NCBI GenBank assembly: GCA_030068145.1
Contig: JAPJBO010000157.1
Location: forward strand, 248,001-312,000
Reading direction: 5' to 3'
DNA from: Diplonema papillatum
Taxonomy: Eukaryota > Euglenozoa > Diplonemea > Diplonemida > Diplonemidae
DNA: 64,000 nucleotides
Shown here piece after piece: positions 9,555-18,166 of the stretch. Each line of letters opens with the position of its first letter. Within the stretch, counting starts at the first letter, position 1. Made by a program: the position numbers and the translations under genes. The notes under the pieces were generated by a model. The model made no database searches, had not been told where the DNA came from, and worked only from the letters and a program-made list of their open reading frames with translations.

Positions 9555-9611
9555 GTCACACGGAGACTTTTTAAAGCCTTGGATTCCCAAGCGACCTCAC
9601 CCCTCTAGAAA
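9555..9611 (-). repeat. H-type repeat, reversed, overlapping CDC14 stop
   Basis: On the minus strand GTCGCTTGGGAATCCAAGGC then TTTAAAAAGTCTCCGTGTGA. The TAA inside this repeat (9571-9573) is the stop codon of the CDC14 frame. Confidence 0.6.
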
Positions 9612-10869
9612 AATAGGCAAGGCTTTGCGCAGCATCGAAGCACACACCTGAAGAGGGGGCGGGGGAGTCCGCGGGCGCGGCGGCGCTCACCGGCGCCTGA
9701 GACCTCCGGCCGGGCGACTGCTTCGGGTGCTTTTTCGTGGGAGACGGGTGCAGCGGGGCGCGCGGGCGCGACGCCGCCGGCGCGCCGGCGAGCGGCGGCG
9801 CCGGGGACGGCCGGAGGCGGTGCTCGATGCCGACGAGGAACTGCTGCTGCGGGCCGATGACGGAGCCGGGGCGGCAGACCCGCATCCACGCGATCGCCGA
9901 CGCGGCGGTGAACCCGTGGTGCTTCATGAGGTAGCAGCCGATGAGCGTCCCGGTGCGCCCGAGCCCCGCGCGGCAGTGCACGGCGACTGCGCCCTTGTTC
10001 GACTCGACGAACTTCAAAAACTGCGAAACGACGCTGTCCGGCGGCGTAGCCCCATCAGGGAAGATCAAATCCACGTGCTTGAACCCATTTTCGGTAAACG
10101 TCTTCCGGTCGTACATCCTCTTGCACAGCCTCACGACCCCGGTCACGCCCCTCTCCCGGAACAACCGGCAGTAGTCCTCGGGAGTGTAGTACCGAAACCC
10201 GACGCCCGATCCGTCCAACTCCCCCGGTTTCCGCGCCACCGGCGTGCAGAATGCGATCAGCTTCCCGGGGCTGTCCGACGGAGGGAACTCCGGCGGGATG
10301 ATCCAGTTCCAGTCGCCGTTGGCGGGTTGCTCGGCGAGCTCGTACTCGTCGATGTCGAACCGCTTCCAGTCGATCCAGCCGAGCTCCTTCGCGCGGTGCA
10401 GCCCCTGCAGGCAGTGGAACAGCGTGCAGTTGAAGGTGCTGACGCCGCAGCTCACGTCGCGGAACGGCAGGAACGGCGGGTACGTCCCCTTGAGCTTCGC
10501 CCACGCGACCTCGGGCGTCTCGTTGAGCACGAGGATGCAGAAGCCTGCGACGAGGTACGCTGCGTTCGTCCGCTTGTGCCCGTTGTGGCTCGAGTACACG
10601 AACAGCTTCTTCGCCGCGAGGTCCGGGTTCATCAGGTTCCGGTGGCTCGCCCGGCAGAACCTGACGAGCATCGACAGCTTCAGCGGGCCGAAGTCCGCCT
10701 CGAACGGCTCGTAGACCAGGTCGTGGTCCGCCGTCCAGTAGTAGTGCTCGCTGTCGCTCTTCGGGTGACCGCGCACGCTGAGGAAGTACAACCGGTCCTG
10801 TATTATCGGGCACGCCCGGCCGGGGATCGAGGCTGCCGCCGGCTCGGCGGCGTCGTTCGCGACCGTCAT
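9571..10869 (-). CDS. CDC14: CDC14-type dual-specificity protein phosphatase
   Basis: A single-exon frame of 432 residues that removes phosphate from proteins, in known relatives mainly proline-directed (CDK) phosphosites at late mitosis and in cilia/centrosome control. The N-terminal DSPn domain (about residues 22-190) has DRLYF, YEPFEADFGPL, PPFLPFRD and the DxDEYE-like FDIDEYE. The catalytic domain (about 205-352) has FPDGATPPD, with D272 as the likely general acid, and the P-loop VHCRAGLGRTG, with nucleophile C299 and R305. CRPGSVIGPQQQFL follows, all as in CDC14. The tail (353-432) is Pro/Ser/Lys-rich. The frame is open further upstream to 11379, but that part is translated repeat. The ATG at 10869, with G at -3, begins just before recognisable domain sequence and is preferred. 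The stop lies in an H repeat. A CAG|GTGTGT at codons ~408-409 could be a donor, so the true C terminus may differ. Confidence 0.93.
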   Translation of the reverse strand: MTVANDAAEPAAASIPGRACPIIQDRLYFLSVRGHPKSDSEHYYWTADHDLVYEPFEADFGPLKLSMLVRFCRASHRNLMNPDLAAKKLFVYSSHNGHKRTNAAYLVAGFCILVLNETPEVAWAKLKGTYPPFLPFRDVSCGVSTFNCTLFHCLQGLHRAKELGWIDWKRFDIDEYELAEQPANGDWNWIIPPEFPPSDSPGKLIAFCTPVARKPGELDGSGVGFRYYTPEDYCRLFRERGVTGVVRLCKRMYDRKTFTENGFKHVDLIFPDGATPPDSVVSQFLKFVESNKGAVAVHCRAGLGRTGTLIGCYLMKHHGFTAASAIAWMRVCRPGSVIGPQQQFLVGIEHRLRPSPAPPLAGAPAASRPRAPLHPSPTKKHPKQSPGRRSQAPVSAAAPADSPAPSSGVCFDAAQSLAYFSRGVRSLGNPRL

Positions 10870-11086
10870 TGCTGGCCCTCCTCCTCCGGCCCGAGCGCAG
10901 GGCAAAGCCGCCGGACCCGAAAGGGCCACGCGGCCCCCTTTTGCTGTCCCGCCTCGGAGAAAGGGCCGGCGGGCGGGGGGGAAAAAAGTGCGGGCTTTTT
11001 CCGGGTTCTTCTCTTTTTCCTGGACACGACGCTTCGCTCTTGGATGTTTGAAGCCTCCCGGCTGGTTGTGTCCTTTTCTTTCACAC

Positions 11087-11505
11087 ACGGTGAACTCCAG
11101 CAACTTTTGCTCGAGCTGAAGTCCGGCCTCAAGTGCGGGTGTGACCACAACTGGAAATAGGGTGTGCACTCTATTGCACGGTGAACTCCAGCAACTTTTG
11201 TTCGAGCTGAAGTCCGGCCTCAAGTGCGGGTGTGACAACTGGAAATAGGGTGTGCACACTCTATTGCACGGTGAACTCCAGTTTTGCTCGAGCTGAAGTC
11301 CGGCCTCAAGTGCGGGTGTGACCACAACTGGAAAAAGGGTGTGAAATAGGGTGTGCACACCCGGAAATAGGGCGTGCACACCCTATTTCACACCCTATTT
11401 CACACCCTATTTCACACCCTATTTCACATCCTATTTCCGGGTGTGGCACACCCGCTTTTGGAGAGTCTGGTTTCACTCGAGCAAAACTTGCTGGAGTTCA
11501 CCGTG
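11087..11505 (+). repeat. Tandem and inverted repeats with GTGAACTCCAGCAA ends
   Basis: Three direct copies of a ~85-bp unit (ACGGTGAACTCCAGCAACTT, CTCGAGCTGAAGTCCGGCCT, CAAGTGCGGGTGTGACCACA) at 11087, 11180 and 11270. These are followed by five 12-bp units CACCCTATTTCA (11379-11440), then an inverted copy of the unit start ending TTGCTGGAGTTCACCGTG. The whole block is bounded by inverted ACGGTGAACTCC ends, so it may be a small foldback-like element upstream of CDC14. Confidence 0.75.
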
Positions 11506-11611
11506 CATGCAGGTTTACGATTCATCGTCGAAATGTTTCAGCGCAACGACAACCAGCAGGTCATTTGGGGTTTTAGCAACACAAAGCTAAGTCGCACTCG
11601 AAGCGAAGTAG

Positions 11612-12025
11612 CAGCGCACACGAGGACGACCGGCTCTGGAGAGGCCCGCACCGCAAGCGGCGCGGGCAGCCAAGCAACGTAAGAAGGAAGACGAGGAGAT
11701 TCAGATAGCACAGCAGGACGCCCGAGCCGAGGCCGCCGACGGGCCACAGAGGCGAAGGGCAGAGCAGGAAAGGCGGGCGCGGTCGGTACGAGCAGCGGCA
11801 ATCGCGGATAAGACAACGAGTACAGAGCAGTCGACGCGCAGACGAGCAGCAAAGAGGCCCGCGTCGCAGGTGGCACAAACCGAAGAAGCCCGTGCGGCAG
11901 GGAGTGGAGACGAGGTGATGCAAGACAAAGGGGAAGCGCGAAGCGACCAGCCCGGACGGATCAGCAAGACGCAAGACCAGGCGACCAAGAGAAGGAGGGG
12001 GACGCAACCCAGAGACCCGGGCTAA
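11612..12025 (+). CDS. Coding-like open frame without start codon
   Basis: 137 sense codons between two stops, with no ATG until near the end. The product would be strongly charged and Ala-rich, suggesting a coiled coil or nuclear protein: AKQRKKEDEEIQIAQQDARA, then PQRRRAEQERRARSVRAAAI. It could be an internal exon (AG precedes it) or low-complexity chance. No family is recognised. Confidence 0.3.
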   Translation, partial: QRTRGRPALERPAPQAARAAKQRKKEDEEIQIAQQDARAEAADGPQRRRAEQERRARSVRAAAIADKTTSTEQSTRRRAAKRPASQVAQTEEARAAGSGDEVMQDKGEARSDQPGRISKTQDQATKRRRGTQPRDPG

Positions 12026-12227
12026 GTAGCCTGAAACTAGTGCTATGGACCTCTTTTCGGAGGGGCACACTCAAAGTTCGACTTATTCGCACTCGAAGCG
12101 CATGATGACCCCACCACTACTTGCTACACTTGTATGTCCATGTCTAGCGCTCAAGTGCGCACATGTAAACTTGCGTGAAGTATCACTTTTACACGCATAA
12201 ACCAACGTACAACACGGCAGCAACACA

Positions 12228-12720
12228 TGGTGGTAGCTGGTGCAGCTAAAGGGGGAGAAGCGATACAGCTGCAAATGAGTCTTTTCACGCCTACTCAGCT
12301 CTGCCTGTCGTGGCATGGTTTATTGCAACTGGCGGCCTCTTCACCTACAAAGCAGATACAACTGCAAATGAGTCTTTGTACGCCTACTCGGCACAAAACC
12401 CAGCTCTGCCTGTCGTGGCATGGTTTGTTGCAACTGGCGGCCTCTTCTCCTACAAAGCATGTGCTTATTCAACCTAGAAGCAATACAACTGCAAATGGGT
12501 CTTTGTACGCCTACTCGGCACAAAACCCAGCTCTGCCTGTCGTGGCATGGTTTGTTGCAACTGGCGGCCTCTTCTCCTACAAAGCATGTGCTTATTCAAC
12601 CTAGAAGCAATACAACTGCAAATGGGTCTTTGTACGCCTACTCGGCACAAAACCCAGCTCTGCCGGTTGTGGCATGGTTTGTTGCAACTAGCTTCTACAA
12701 TGCAGGTGCGTATTCAACAA
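12228..12720 (+). repeat. 127-bp tandem repeat derived from family A
   Basis: Three to four copies of a unit containing CAATACAACTGCAAATGGGT, CGGCACAAAACCCAGCTCTG, TTGCAACTGGCGGCCTCTTC and CTACAAAGCATGTGCTTATT. Each block has a counterpart, in the same order, in A-type elements (CAATACAACTACAAAATGGG, GAACCCAGATT, GCAACTGGCAGCCTC, CTACAAAGCAGGCGCTT). The array therefore looks like an amplified A element or its ancestor. Confidence 0.8.
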
Positions 12721-12766
12721 ATGAACAAAAGGCGGGTCTAATAAGGTGGCGGGACACGTCACATGA

Positions 12767-12928
12767 TGCGGAAGCACAGTTGACGGGAACTTGGTGAAAC
12801 GGAGAGGAATTGCCGAGCTTTATGAATACGTCGAATACGATATCGACGGCAATATGGACCACACTTTTGAAACAAACGTGCCGCCGACTACAAAGCTAGT
12901 CCGCAACGGGCAGCTAGGGGTGGGTTAA
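12767..12928 (+). CDS. Coding-like scrap, unassigned
   Basis: A 53-codon open stretch ending TAA that reads like genuine protein (KRRGIAELYEYVEYDIDGNM, then HTFETNVPPTTKLVRNGQLG). It has no start codon of its own. A different frame just upstream (to 12797) also looks coding. It follows the A-derived array. The origin is unknown and it is probably a fragment of a dead gene. Confidence 0.3.
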   Translation, partial: CGSTVDGNLVKRRGIAELYEYVEYDIDGNMDHTFETNVPPTTKLVRNGQLGVG

Positions 12929-13134
12929 AGGTGCTTCCGGGGGATTCCGGGTGCCTTTTCGCGAACAGATTTCTCGTGTGCACCTCACGCGCTTATGTTA
13001 TGGCCTTTCTACCTTTTTTTGTTTGCGAGCCTCTGCTTTTCGTATTGTGCTGTGCGACAGAGGGGGATGGAGTTTCTTTTTGGGAAGAGGGAGCTTTGCT
13101 GTATCAGGCTAGACTTTCACTTCATGCTACAGCA

Positions 13135-13325
13135 AGCGAACCCGCCGGCGTCGTAACGGCGAGCCGCTGGGCGAGGCGGTGCCCGAGCCGGCGCGCTGCG
13201 GCGCGCGCTGCAGGCTGTCGACGTTGCGCGGCGACCGGCGCCGCTTCGCCGGCGACGCCGGCGCAGGGTCGATGGTGCTCAGGGGCACGATGGCCGCCGG
13301 CGGCAGCAGCACGAGCAGAGGGTAT
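13135..13325 (-). CDS. GC-rich coding-like island, unassigned
   Basis: A 190-bp island far richer in GC than its surroundings. The minus-strand frame with LLPPAAIVPLSTIDPAPASP, then KRRRSPRNVDSLQRAPQRAG has a Ser/Pro/Arg-rich character like a disordered region of a host protein. No start or domain is recognised. It may be an exon or a captured fragment. Confidence 0.25.
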
Positions 13326-13724
13326 CAGTAGCGTTCGCGTGTACTCGTTTGCTTGTGGCCGATTGGCCAGCAGGTGACGGTGAGCTTCTGGCACCTAACG
13401 TGGTCTTCCCACAGTTCCACGTATCGGAGTCTTGCCTGAGGCTCAATTCCGGCTACCGAGACCGTCACGAGGTTGTCAGACTGGCGTTTCCTTGACAAGG
13501 CATGACTCTGCTACTTGAAGCCGAACACGTTGCCGACGAAGTCGAAAGAACCATGGTGTCCTCTGAAATCTGCGAAGGACCTTCGCAGGGGAAGATATAC
13601 GTGAAGGCACGAGCCCTCGGGAGGGACAAGCAAGAAGGGCCTGATGATCATGAAAGCCAAGGCAGCGTCAGGTCTACCAGGCCCAGGGGTAAGGCCGGTA
13701 AGCCCCGAAACCCCCTGCTTCTCC

Positions 13725-13788
13725 GGATTGAAACGAGACCGCAGGGAGGCTGGGATATCAGATCCAGAGTCGCTGTGCAGGCGGCCAC
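13725..13788 (-). pseudogene. Duplicated fragment of the IQ/LRR gene
   Basis: On the minus strand it translates as TATLDL joined directly to ISQPPCGLVSIRR. In the intact gene (14331-17951) TATLDL and ADLISQPSCGLVSIR are separated by about 38 codons that are missing here. A partial copy of the downstream gene, internally deleted at a repeated D-L, therefore lies 0.6 kb beyond its 3' end. Confidence 0.7.
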
Positions 13789-13921
13789 TTCGGATCGATT
13801 TCGATGTTCCCGGAACCGTGCAGCTGTGCCCATTGACTCAAGGCGCGATCTTCTCGATTTTGTGCGGGGGACCCTTCTTACCAAGCGATGCATGGCTTGA
13901 AGATGGTTGAACGTGGGCCTC

Positions 13922-13941
13922 ACGTTCAGCATGCTGAACGT
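13922..13941. promoter_or_regulatory. 20-bp perfect palindrome and ACGTGCTGA cluster
   Basis: ACGTTCAGCATGCTGAACGT is a perfect palindrome. Within the next 100 bp, forms of CAGCACGT/ACGTGCTG recur (TTTCAGCACGTTAA, GTACACGTGCTGAAA, ATCAGCACGTACT). It looks like a cluster of binding sites or a small foldback sequence, about 0.4 kb from the 3' end of the IQ/LRR gene. Confidence 0.4.
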
Positions 13942-14330
13942 ACTGTTTTCAGCACGTTAATTTTCTTAGTTTCCTTTTGTACAGATGAATCAGTACGTGT
14001 ACACGTGCTGAAATCAGTGCGCAATCAGCACGTACTATTTTTTCTGCAGATTCATCTGGGGAATCAACCGCAGTACCGGGGATTTCGGTCGGCAGATCCT
14101 GCTGTTGCTTACCACCGCGCCACTGAAGGGTTGAGGCCGGAGAGGAGGCAGAGGCGAAGACATGCAACACTGGGAGGTGAGCCCCCTATACTCTATTTAT
14201 TTTTTGCCTGACCCTACATGCATTTTCAGTAGGTATTTAGCTCCAAGACAAAAGAGCTGCGTAAGCCCTGGTTGAACATGAGGAGGGCCACGCACTGCGA
14301 ACTCCGGAAGGCATGCACCCTTCCTGACGT

Positions 14331-17300
14331 TCAAACAGGCACCGCTGGAGTAAGGAAGCGGTGTCTCGGTTGTGAGGCAATGTCTCTAGCCTTTGCCTGT
14401 CGGCGTGACGCGAGGAAACCCGCCAACGTCTCCACCACGCAAAAGCTGACGTCGGGGTTCTCGGAAAGGTCGACGACGGCCAACGTATTGTTTTGGTACA
14501 CGGCTTCCACGATGGGCAGGGCCGTTTCGTCTGTCAATCGGCAACCGTCCAACCGGATTGATACGAGACCGCAGGAAGGCTGGGAGATCAGGTCCGCCAG
14601 CAGGAGGCAGTGCTCCATGGACAGGGGGTGGCCTCCGAGCTTGAGGACGGATATGCCCTTGTTCCGGCACAGAGCTACGAGATAATTGCGGATGTCCTGC
14701 TCGGTGAGGGGCCAGGGCTGAAGGTCCAGGGTCGCTGTGCGGGCGGTGCTGCGAGTGACCTCTTTGACCGTCACGCATGGCGGGCGGTCGCGCGCCCCCC
14801 GCTGCTTCCGGGAAAAAGGATCGCCCGACTGTCTCACGCTGCTTCCAACGCCGCACGCGGCCGAAGGAAAGCCGGTTGACCGTTCGTTGTGGGGGAACCC
14901 CGCCCTTGCGCGCAGGGATCCATCAGCCGCGCTGTCGTTTTGCCTCTCGATTGGGGTCCCATCGCAACCGGCGGATGCCTCGTTCTCCGTCGCCCAAGCC
15001 GCGTTTTGGCTCACGCCGTGGGCCTCGAGATACCGGGTGACAGAGAGGTCTGTTCGGTTCGTGCCGGGTCCAGCGCGTGGGGTTGCGTTCGGCTGCGGAT
15101 GCGGCGCGGCCAGCGGCGCGCCGGAATCGAGGGTTTTAAACCGCAGCGCGTTCGGGACCGAAACCGGCGTCGTCGGGAGGAAAGTCTTGGTTTCGTGTTC
15201 ACGCGCTGCTCGGCTCTCATGCATGTTTGATGCGGGCATCGTCAAGTCTTCTCCGCGGGGACGCAGAGCCGCCTCGGTTTCGGTTCTTTCTTTTTCCAGG
15301 AGGGGGGGAGCGATGGTCTTCGGCGTCTTCACGATCGCGAGCCGCGGGCTGCGGTCGGGCGCGCGGCGCGGCGGCGGGGCGGAGACGGCGGCGAGGGCGG
15401 CGAGGCGGGGCGGTGCCGGGCGGCGGGCCGGCGGCACCGCGCTGCGGAGGCGGAGCTCGTCGAAGGCGACTTTCCGCCACGCGTTTTTTTCGAGGCGCGA
15501 GGCCGACGTGCGGGCCGACTGCTCCCTCCGCTCGAGGTCCGCCACGCGGACCCCCAGCAGCGTGTCCATGAACTGGGCCATCTCGCCCACCTCCTTCAAC
15601 CCGGCGGCAGCCACGGCGGCGCGCACGTCCTTCGCGACGCCACACTCCGCTTCGGCGCCTTTCAACGCCCACCTCAAGCAACTTTCGTTCAACTCGATCT
15701 GCTGCCTCTCCTCTACCTCCCATCCGGGGACTCGAGTGACGTCTGATAGCGGTTGCGCCCCGTCCGTTGTTCTCGGGGACGACACGGGGCTTCCCGATCC
15801 CACGGGAATTCCGAGCATTCGGCCTCTCTCCAGCCGTTCTTCGTTCGCGGTGGCGAACGCTGCTTTGAACGCCTGGCGGACGAGCGCGTTCACGGCGTCG
15901 ACCGAGTCCGAAAACGCGGCCGCCGCCCGCCCGGCGCACGCCCGCCGCGCGGCGTCCGCGTCGCGCGTGGGGTTTCCCGCTCGATCACTCACCGCAGTGC
16001 CCGCGCATCCGCTCGCGTCGCCCGGCGGCGCACTCGCGACTGGGTCGGACGCGCGCGGCCCCGCTCGCGCCTTGTCTTCCAGCATCCGGTGCATGGCCCG
16101 TTTGTAGTGGGTCACGTAAGACGCATTCTCGGACGAAACGACGTCGGACCGGAACGTCGCTGACTCATCGCGGTACAGCGCTGCGCGGGCGTGAGCCTCG
16201 GTGGAGGAGAGGTGATACGCCTGCTTGCCAACACGCGACAAAAACGACGCCCGGAGGATCGACGACAGACGCGCGAAATGATCCGATTCCGACACGAGGA
16301 CAGCCATGCGTTCGGACCAAAGGTCTGTCAGCACCGGATCGTTGTCGAACGAGCGCCGGTCTTCTTCATCCATGAGTCGGTGCTCGGCCGTCCGGATTCT
16401 CCCGAGCATGTGCCTTCTTTTCGCGGCGGCCAGACTTTCTCGACGCTGCTGCTTCTTCTCCTGGTCGGTCCTATACTTCCACCGACGGAACACGCACTGG
16501 ATCTTGTTCGCACATCGTATCAATATTATCGCGTCGAGCACGTCTTTGACCGCGATGTTGTCCTCCAAGTCGTCCCGCTCATCGCACTCGATGACAGCCC
16601 GCTGCAAGGTTTCTTCAAGCTCCGCGCACTTCGCGAAGCTTGGACCCGCTTCGAACGCGTGCCATTCGCTTTCGATCCGCCACCTCCCGTCGGCTTCCGC
16701 GCCGCGCACCGAGCAGCGCGCCGTTTCGTCCGCGAAGATGGCTGCGAGCCCTTCGAGGCTGTACTCGAAAACCTCCTCCACCTCGTCGCGTTCGAGGAGT
16801 TCGTCGTCGCCGAGGCGCCCCGGCAGCGGGCTCTCTCTCGCTTCGCCTTCGCTTGCGCTGCTGCAGGTACGCGCGACCGTCCCCGCCGCAGATGGCTGGT
16901 TTGCGGCCGGTTCCTCTGCGGAGGACGGCAGATCGGGGTCCGGGACCCCACAAGTGCCGGGAGGAGGCTCTGCGCTCCGACGGTTCGTGTCACCTTCGCT
17001 TGCGCTGCTGCAGCCTCTCGGGACCACCTCCGCCGCGGATGGCTGGTTTGAGGCCGTTTCTTTCTCTGCGGACGGCAGAACAGGGTCCGCGGCCCCACGG
17101 CTGCCGGGAGGAGACTCTTCGCTCCAAGGGTCCTGAACCCCAGATGTGCTAGGAGGAAGTTCTTCGCTCCAGCGGTTCGTGTCACCTTCGCTTTCGCTGC
17201 TGCATTCTCCTGGAACCGCCGCCGCGGATGGCTGGTTCGAGGCCGTTCCTTCTGCAGGCGGCAGATCGGTGGCCGCGGTTCCACAGATGCTGGAAGGAGA

Positions 17301-17951
17301 CTCTTCTCTCTGACGGTTCGTTTCACCTTCGCTTGCGCCGGTTCGCGTGACTGCCCCCGCCGCGGATGGCAGATCGGCGCCTGGGACCCCACGAGTGCCA
17401 GGAGGAGGCGCTCCGCCTCTGCTGCCGCGCTTCGGCGCGGCCGCCCCGTCAGCAGATGGCTGACCGGAGGCACCGTCGCCGTGCGCGGCACCCCCGCCGC
17501 CGTACTGGGAAACGGCCCCCTCCCGTCCATTCTCGCTGCACCACGGCTGCGCGGTGTCTCCCCGAGTGCATTCTGGCGTGCCAGGCCCAGGCGGGACGGC
17601 GAACGTGAGATGCAGGTGGCCGCGGTCGGTGCCAGACCCACCAGTGACGGCGTCCTGGTGCGCCCTGAGCACCTCGGCTTCGACGAACGCGTAAAACTGG
17701 TGCACAAGCCGCTCGGACGAGAGGTCCCACAGCCGGCGCTGCGCGAGCCGCCGCCGGTGGGCCCGTTGGATGGTCGCGGCCGCGGCCCGCCGGTCCCGCA
17801 GGCGGGCCCTCATCGCCCGCTGGATACGGACCACGAGGCCCACGTAGAACCCGTGCACCGAATCGAACTCCGCCTGCAGCGCCCGCAGGCGCGCTGCATA
17901 CCGGCGGTACAGGCGCTGGATCCTCGCGGCTGCCGCCGCCGCGCGGTCCAT
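14331..17951 (-). CDS. IQ-motif and leucine-rich-repeat protein, 1206 residues
   Basis: Single long GC-rich exon, ATG at 17951, stop TGA. Residues 1-75 hold three IQ-like segments (ARIQRLYRRYAARLR, VRIQRAMRARLRDRR, ATIQRAHRRRLAQRR) and a fourth lies at about 479-496 (CANKIQCVFRRWKYR). Such motifs bind calmodulin or EF-hand light chains. Residues about 180-370 are imperfect ~40-45-residue repeats rich in S/P/E/G. Residues about 1100-1180 are leucine-rich repeats of the RNase-inhibitor kind (SVLKLGG, LVSIRLDGCRLTD, LAVVDLSENPDVS). The middle is charged and helical without a named domain. The layout fits a cytoskeletal or ciliary scaffold, but that is inference and I cannot name an orthologue. 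A perfect 27-bp hairpin lies 160 bp upstream of the ATG. Confidence 0.8.
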   Translation of the reverse strand: MDRAAAAAARIQRLYRRYAARLRALQAEFDSVHGFYVGLVVRIQRAMRARLRDRRAAAATIQRAHRRRLAQRRLWDLSSERLVHQFYAFVEAEVLRAHQDAVTGGSGTDRGHLHLTFAVPPGPGTPECTRGDTAQPWCSENGREGAVSQYGGGGAAHGDGASGQPSADGAAAPKRGSRGGAPPPGTRGVPGADLPSAAGAVTRTGASEGETNRQREESPSSICGTAATDLPPAEGTASNQPSAAAVPGECSSESEGDTNRWSEELPPSTSGVQDPWSEESPPGSRGAADPVLPSAEKETASNQPSAAEVVPRGCSSASEGDTNRRSAEPPPGTCGVPDPDLPSSAEEPAANQPSAAGTVARTCSSASEGEARESPLPGRLGDDELLERDEVEEVFEYSLEGLAAIFADETARCSVRGAEADGRWRIESEWHAFEAGPSFAKCAELEETLQRAVIECDERDDLEDNIAVKDVLDAIILIRCANKIQCVFRRWKYRTDQEKKQQRRESLAAAKRRHMLGRIRTAEHRLMDEEDRRSFDNDPVLTDLWSERMAVLVSESDHFARLSSILRASFLSRVGKQAYHLSSTEAHARAALYRDESATFRSDVVSSENASYVTHYKRAMHRMLEDKARAGPRASDPVASAPPGDASGCAGTAVSDRAGNPTRDADAARRACAGRAAAAFSDSVDAVNALVRQAFKAAFATANEERLERGRMLGIPVGSGSPVSSPRTTDGAQPLSDVTRVPGWEVEERQQIELNESCLRWALKGAEAECGVAKDVRAAVAAAGLKEVGEMAQFMDTLLGVRVADLERREQSARTSASRLEKNAWRKVAFDELRLRSAVPPARRPAPPRLAALAAVSAPPPRRAPDRSPRLAIVKTPKTIAPPLLEKERTETEAALRPRGEDLTMPASNMHESRAAREHETKTFLPTTPVSVPNALRFKTLDSGAPLAAPHPQPNATPRAGPGTNRTDLSVTRYLEAHGVSQNAAWATENEASAGCDGTPIERQNDSAADGSLRARAGFPHNERSTGFPSAACGVGSSVRQSGDPFSRKQRGARDRPPCVTVKEVTRSTARTATLDLQPWPLTEQDIRNYLVALCRNKGISVLKLGGHPLSMEHCLLLADLISQPSCGLVSIRLDGCRLTDETALPIVEAVYQNNTLAVVDLSENPDVSFCVVETLAGFLASRRQAKARDIASQPRHRFLTPAVPV
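16870..17430 (-). repeat. In-frame repeats within the IQ/LRR gene
   Basis: Four to five degenerate units of about 120-135 bp encoding variants of ASEGDTNR..E.PPGT.GV.DP.LPS.AE...NQPSAA. The reading frame is kept between units, so expansion and contraction would change protein length only. Confidence 0.8.
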
Positions 17952-18110
17952 TCGCTGCGAGACCTGTCTTCGAGTCGCAGGATCCGTGTTTCCAAGTTTC
18001 CGGTGAAGGCGAGTTTGGGGGTTATTTTGTTGTGTGTGGGGTGTGGCTGGTACCTGTTAGTTCGTTGGGTGGCCTTTGCAGCTGTGTTTTCTAGCGCTAT
18101 GAGTGGATTC

Positions 18111-18166
18111 AAAGGTCGGTATTTTAAGTTCTCCGGTTGACCGGAGAACTTAAAATACCGACCTTT
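18111..18166. repeat. Perfect 27-bp hairpin with 2-nt loop
   Basis: Left arm 18111-18137 (AAAGGTCGGTATTTTAAGTT then CTCCGGT), loop TG, right arm 18140-18166 exactly complementary. It lies upstream of the IQ/LRR start. The CTCCGGTTGACC core resembles the end of H repeats. It could be a foldback element or a structured transcript signal. Confidence 0.85.

Larger units (their letters stand above)
9292..9645 (+). repeat. Direct duplication of the CDC14 3' end
   Basis: About 170-180 bp at 9292-9470 is repeated at 9477-9645: GTCTTCG(T)TTT(C)GCACGTCTCAACC, then CGATACCTTAA.GGAACC, then AGAGTCACACGGAGACTTTT and a CTCTAGAA..AATAGGCAAGG block. The second copy contains the last ~25 codons and stop of the CDC14 frame. 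The first copy is a non-coding duplicate. Confidence 0.85.

Noticed and set aside
9727-11160. 477-codon plus-strand frame
   Set aside because: Antisense shadow of the GC-rich CDC14 gene; Arg/Ala/Pro-rich without domains.
10870-11379. N-terminal extension of CDC14 to 602 residues
   Set aside because: The added part translates upstream tandem repeats; the recognisable domain begins right after the ATG at 10869.
11379-11440. Telomere-like repeat CACCCTATTTCA
   Set aside because: 12-bp unit of only five copies inside a local repeat block; no relation to known telomere repeats beyond CCCTA.
14737-16107. 456-codon plus-strand frame and similar frames to 17152
   Set aside because: Antisense shadows of the IQ/LRR gene.
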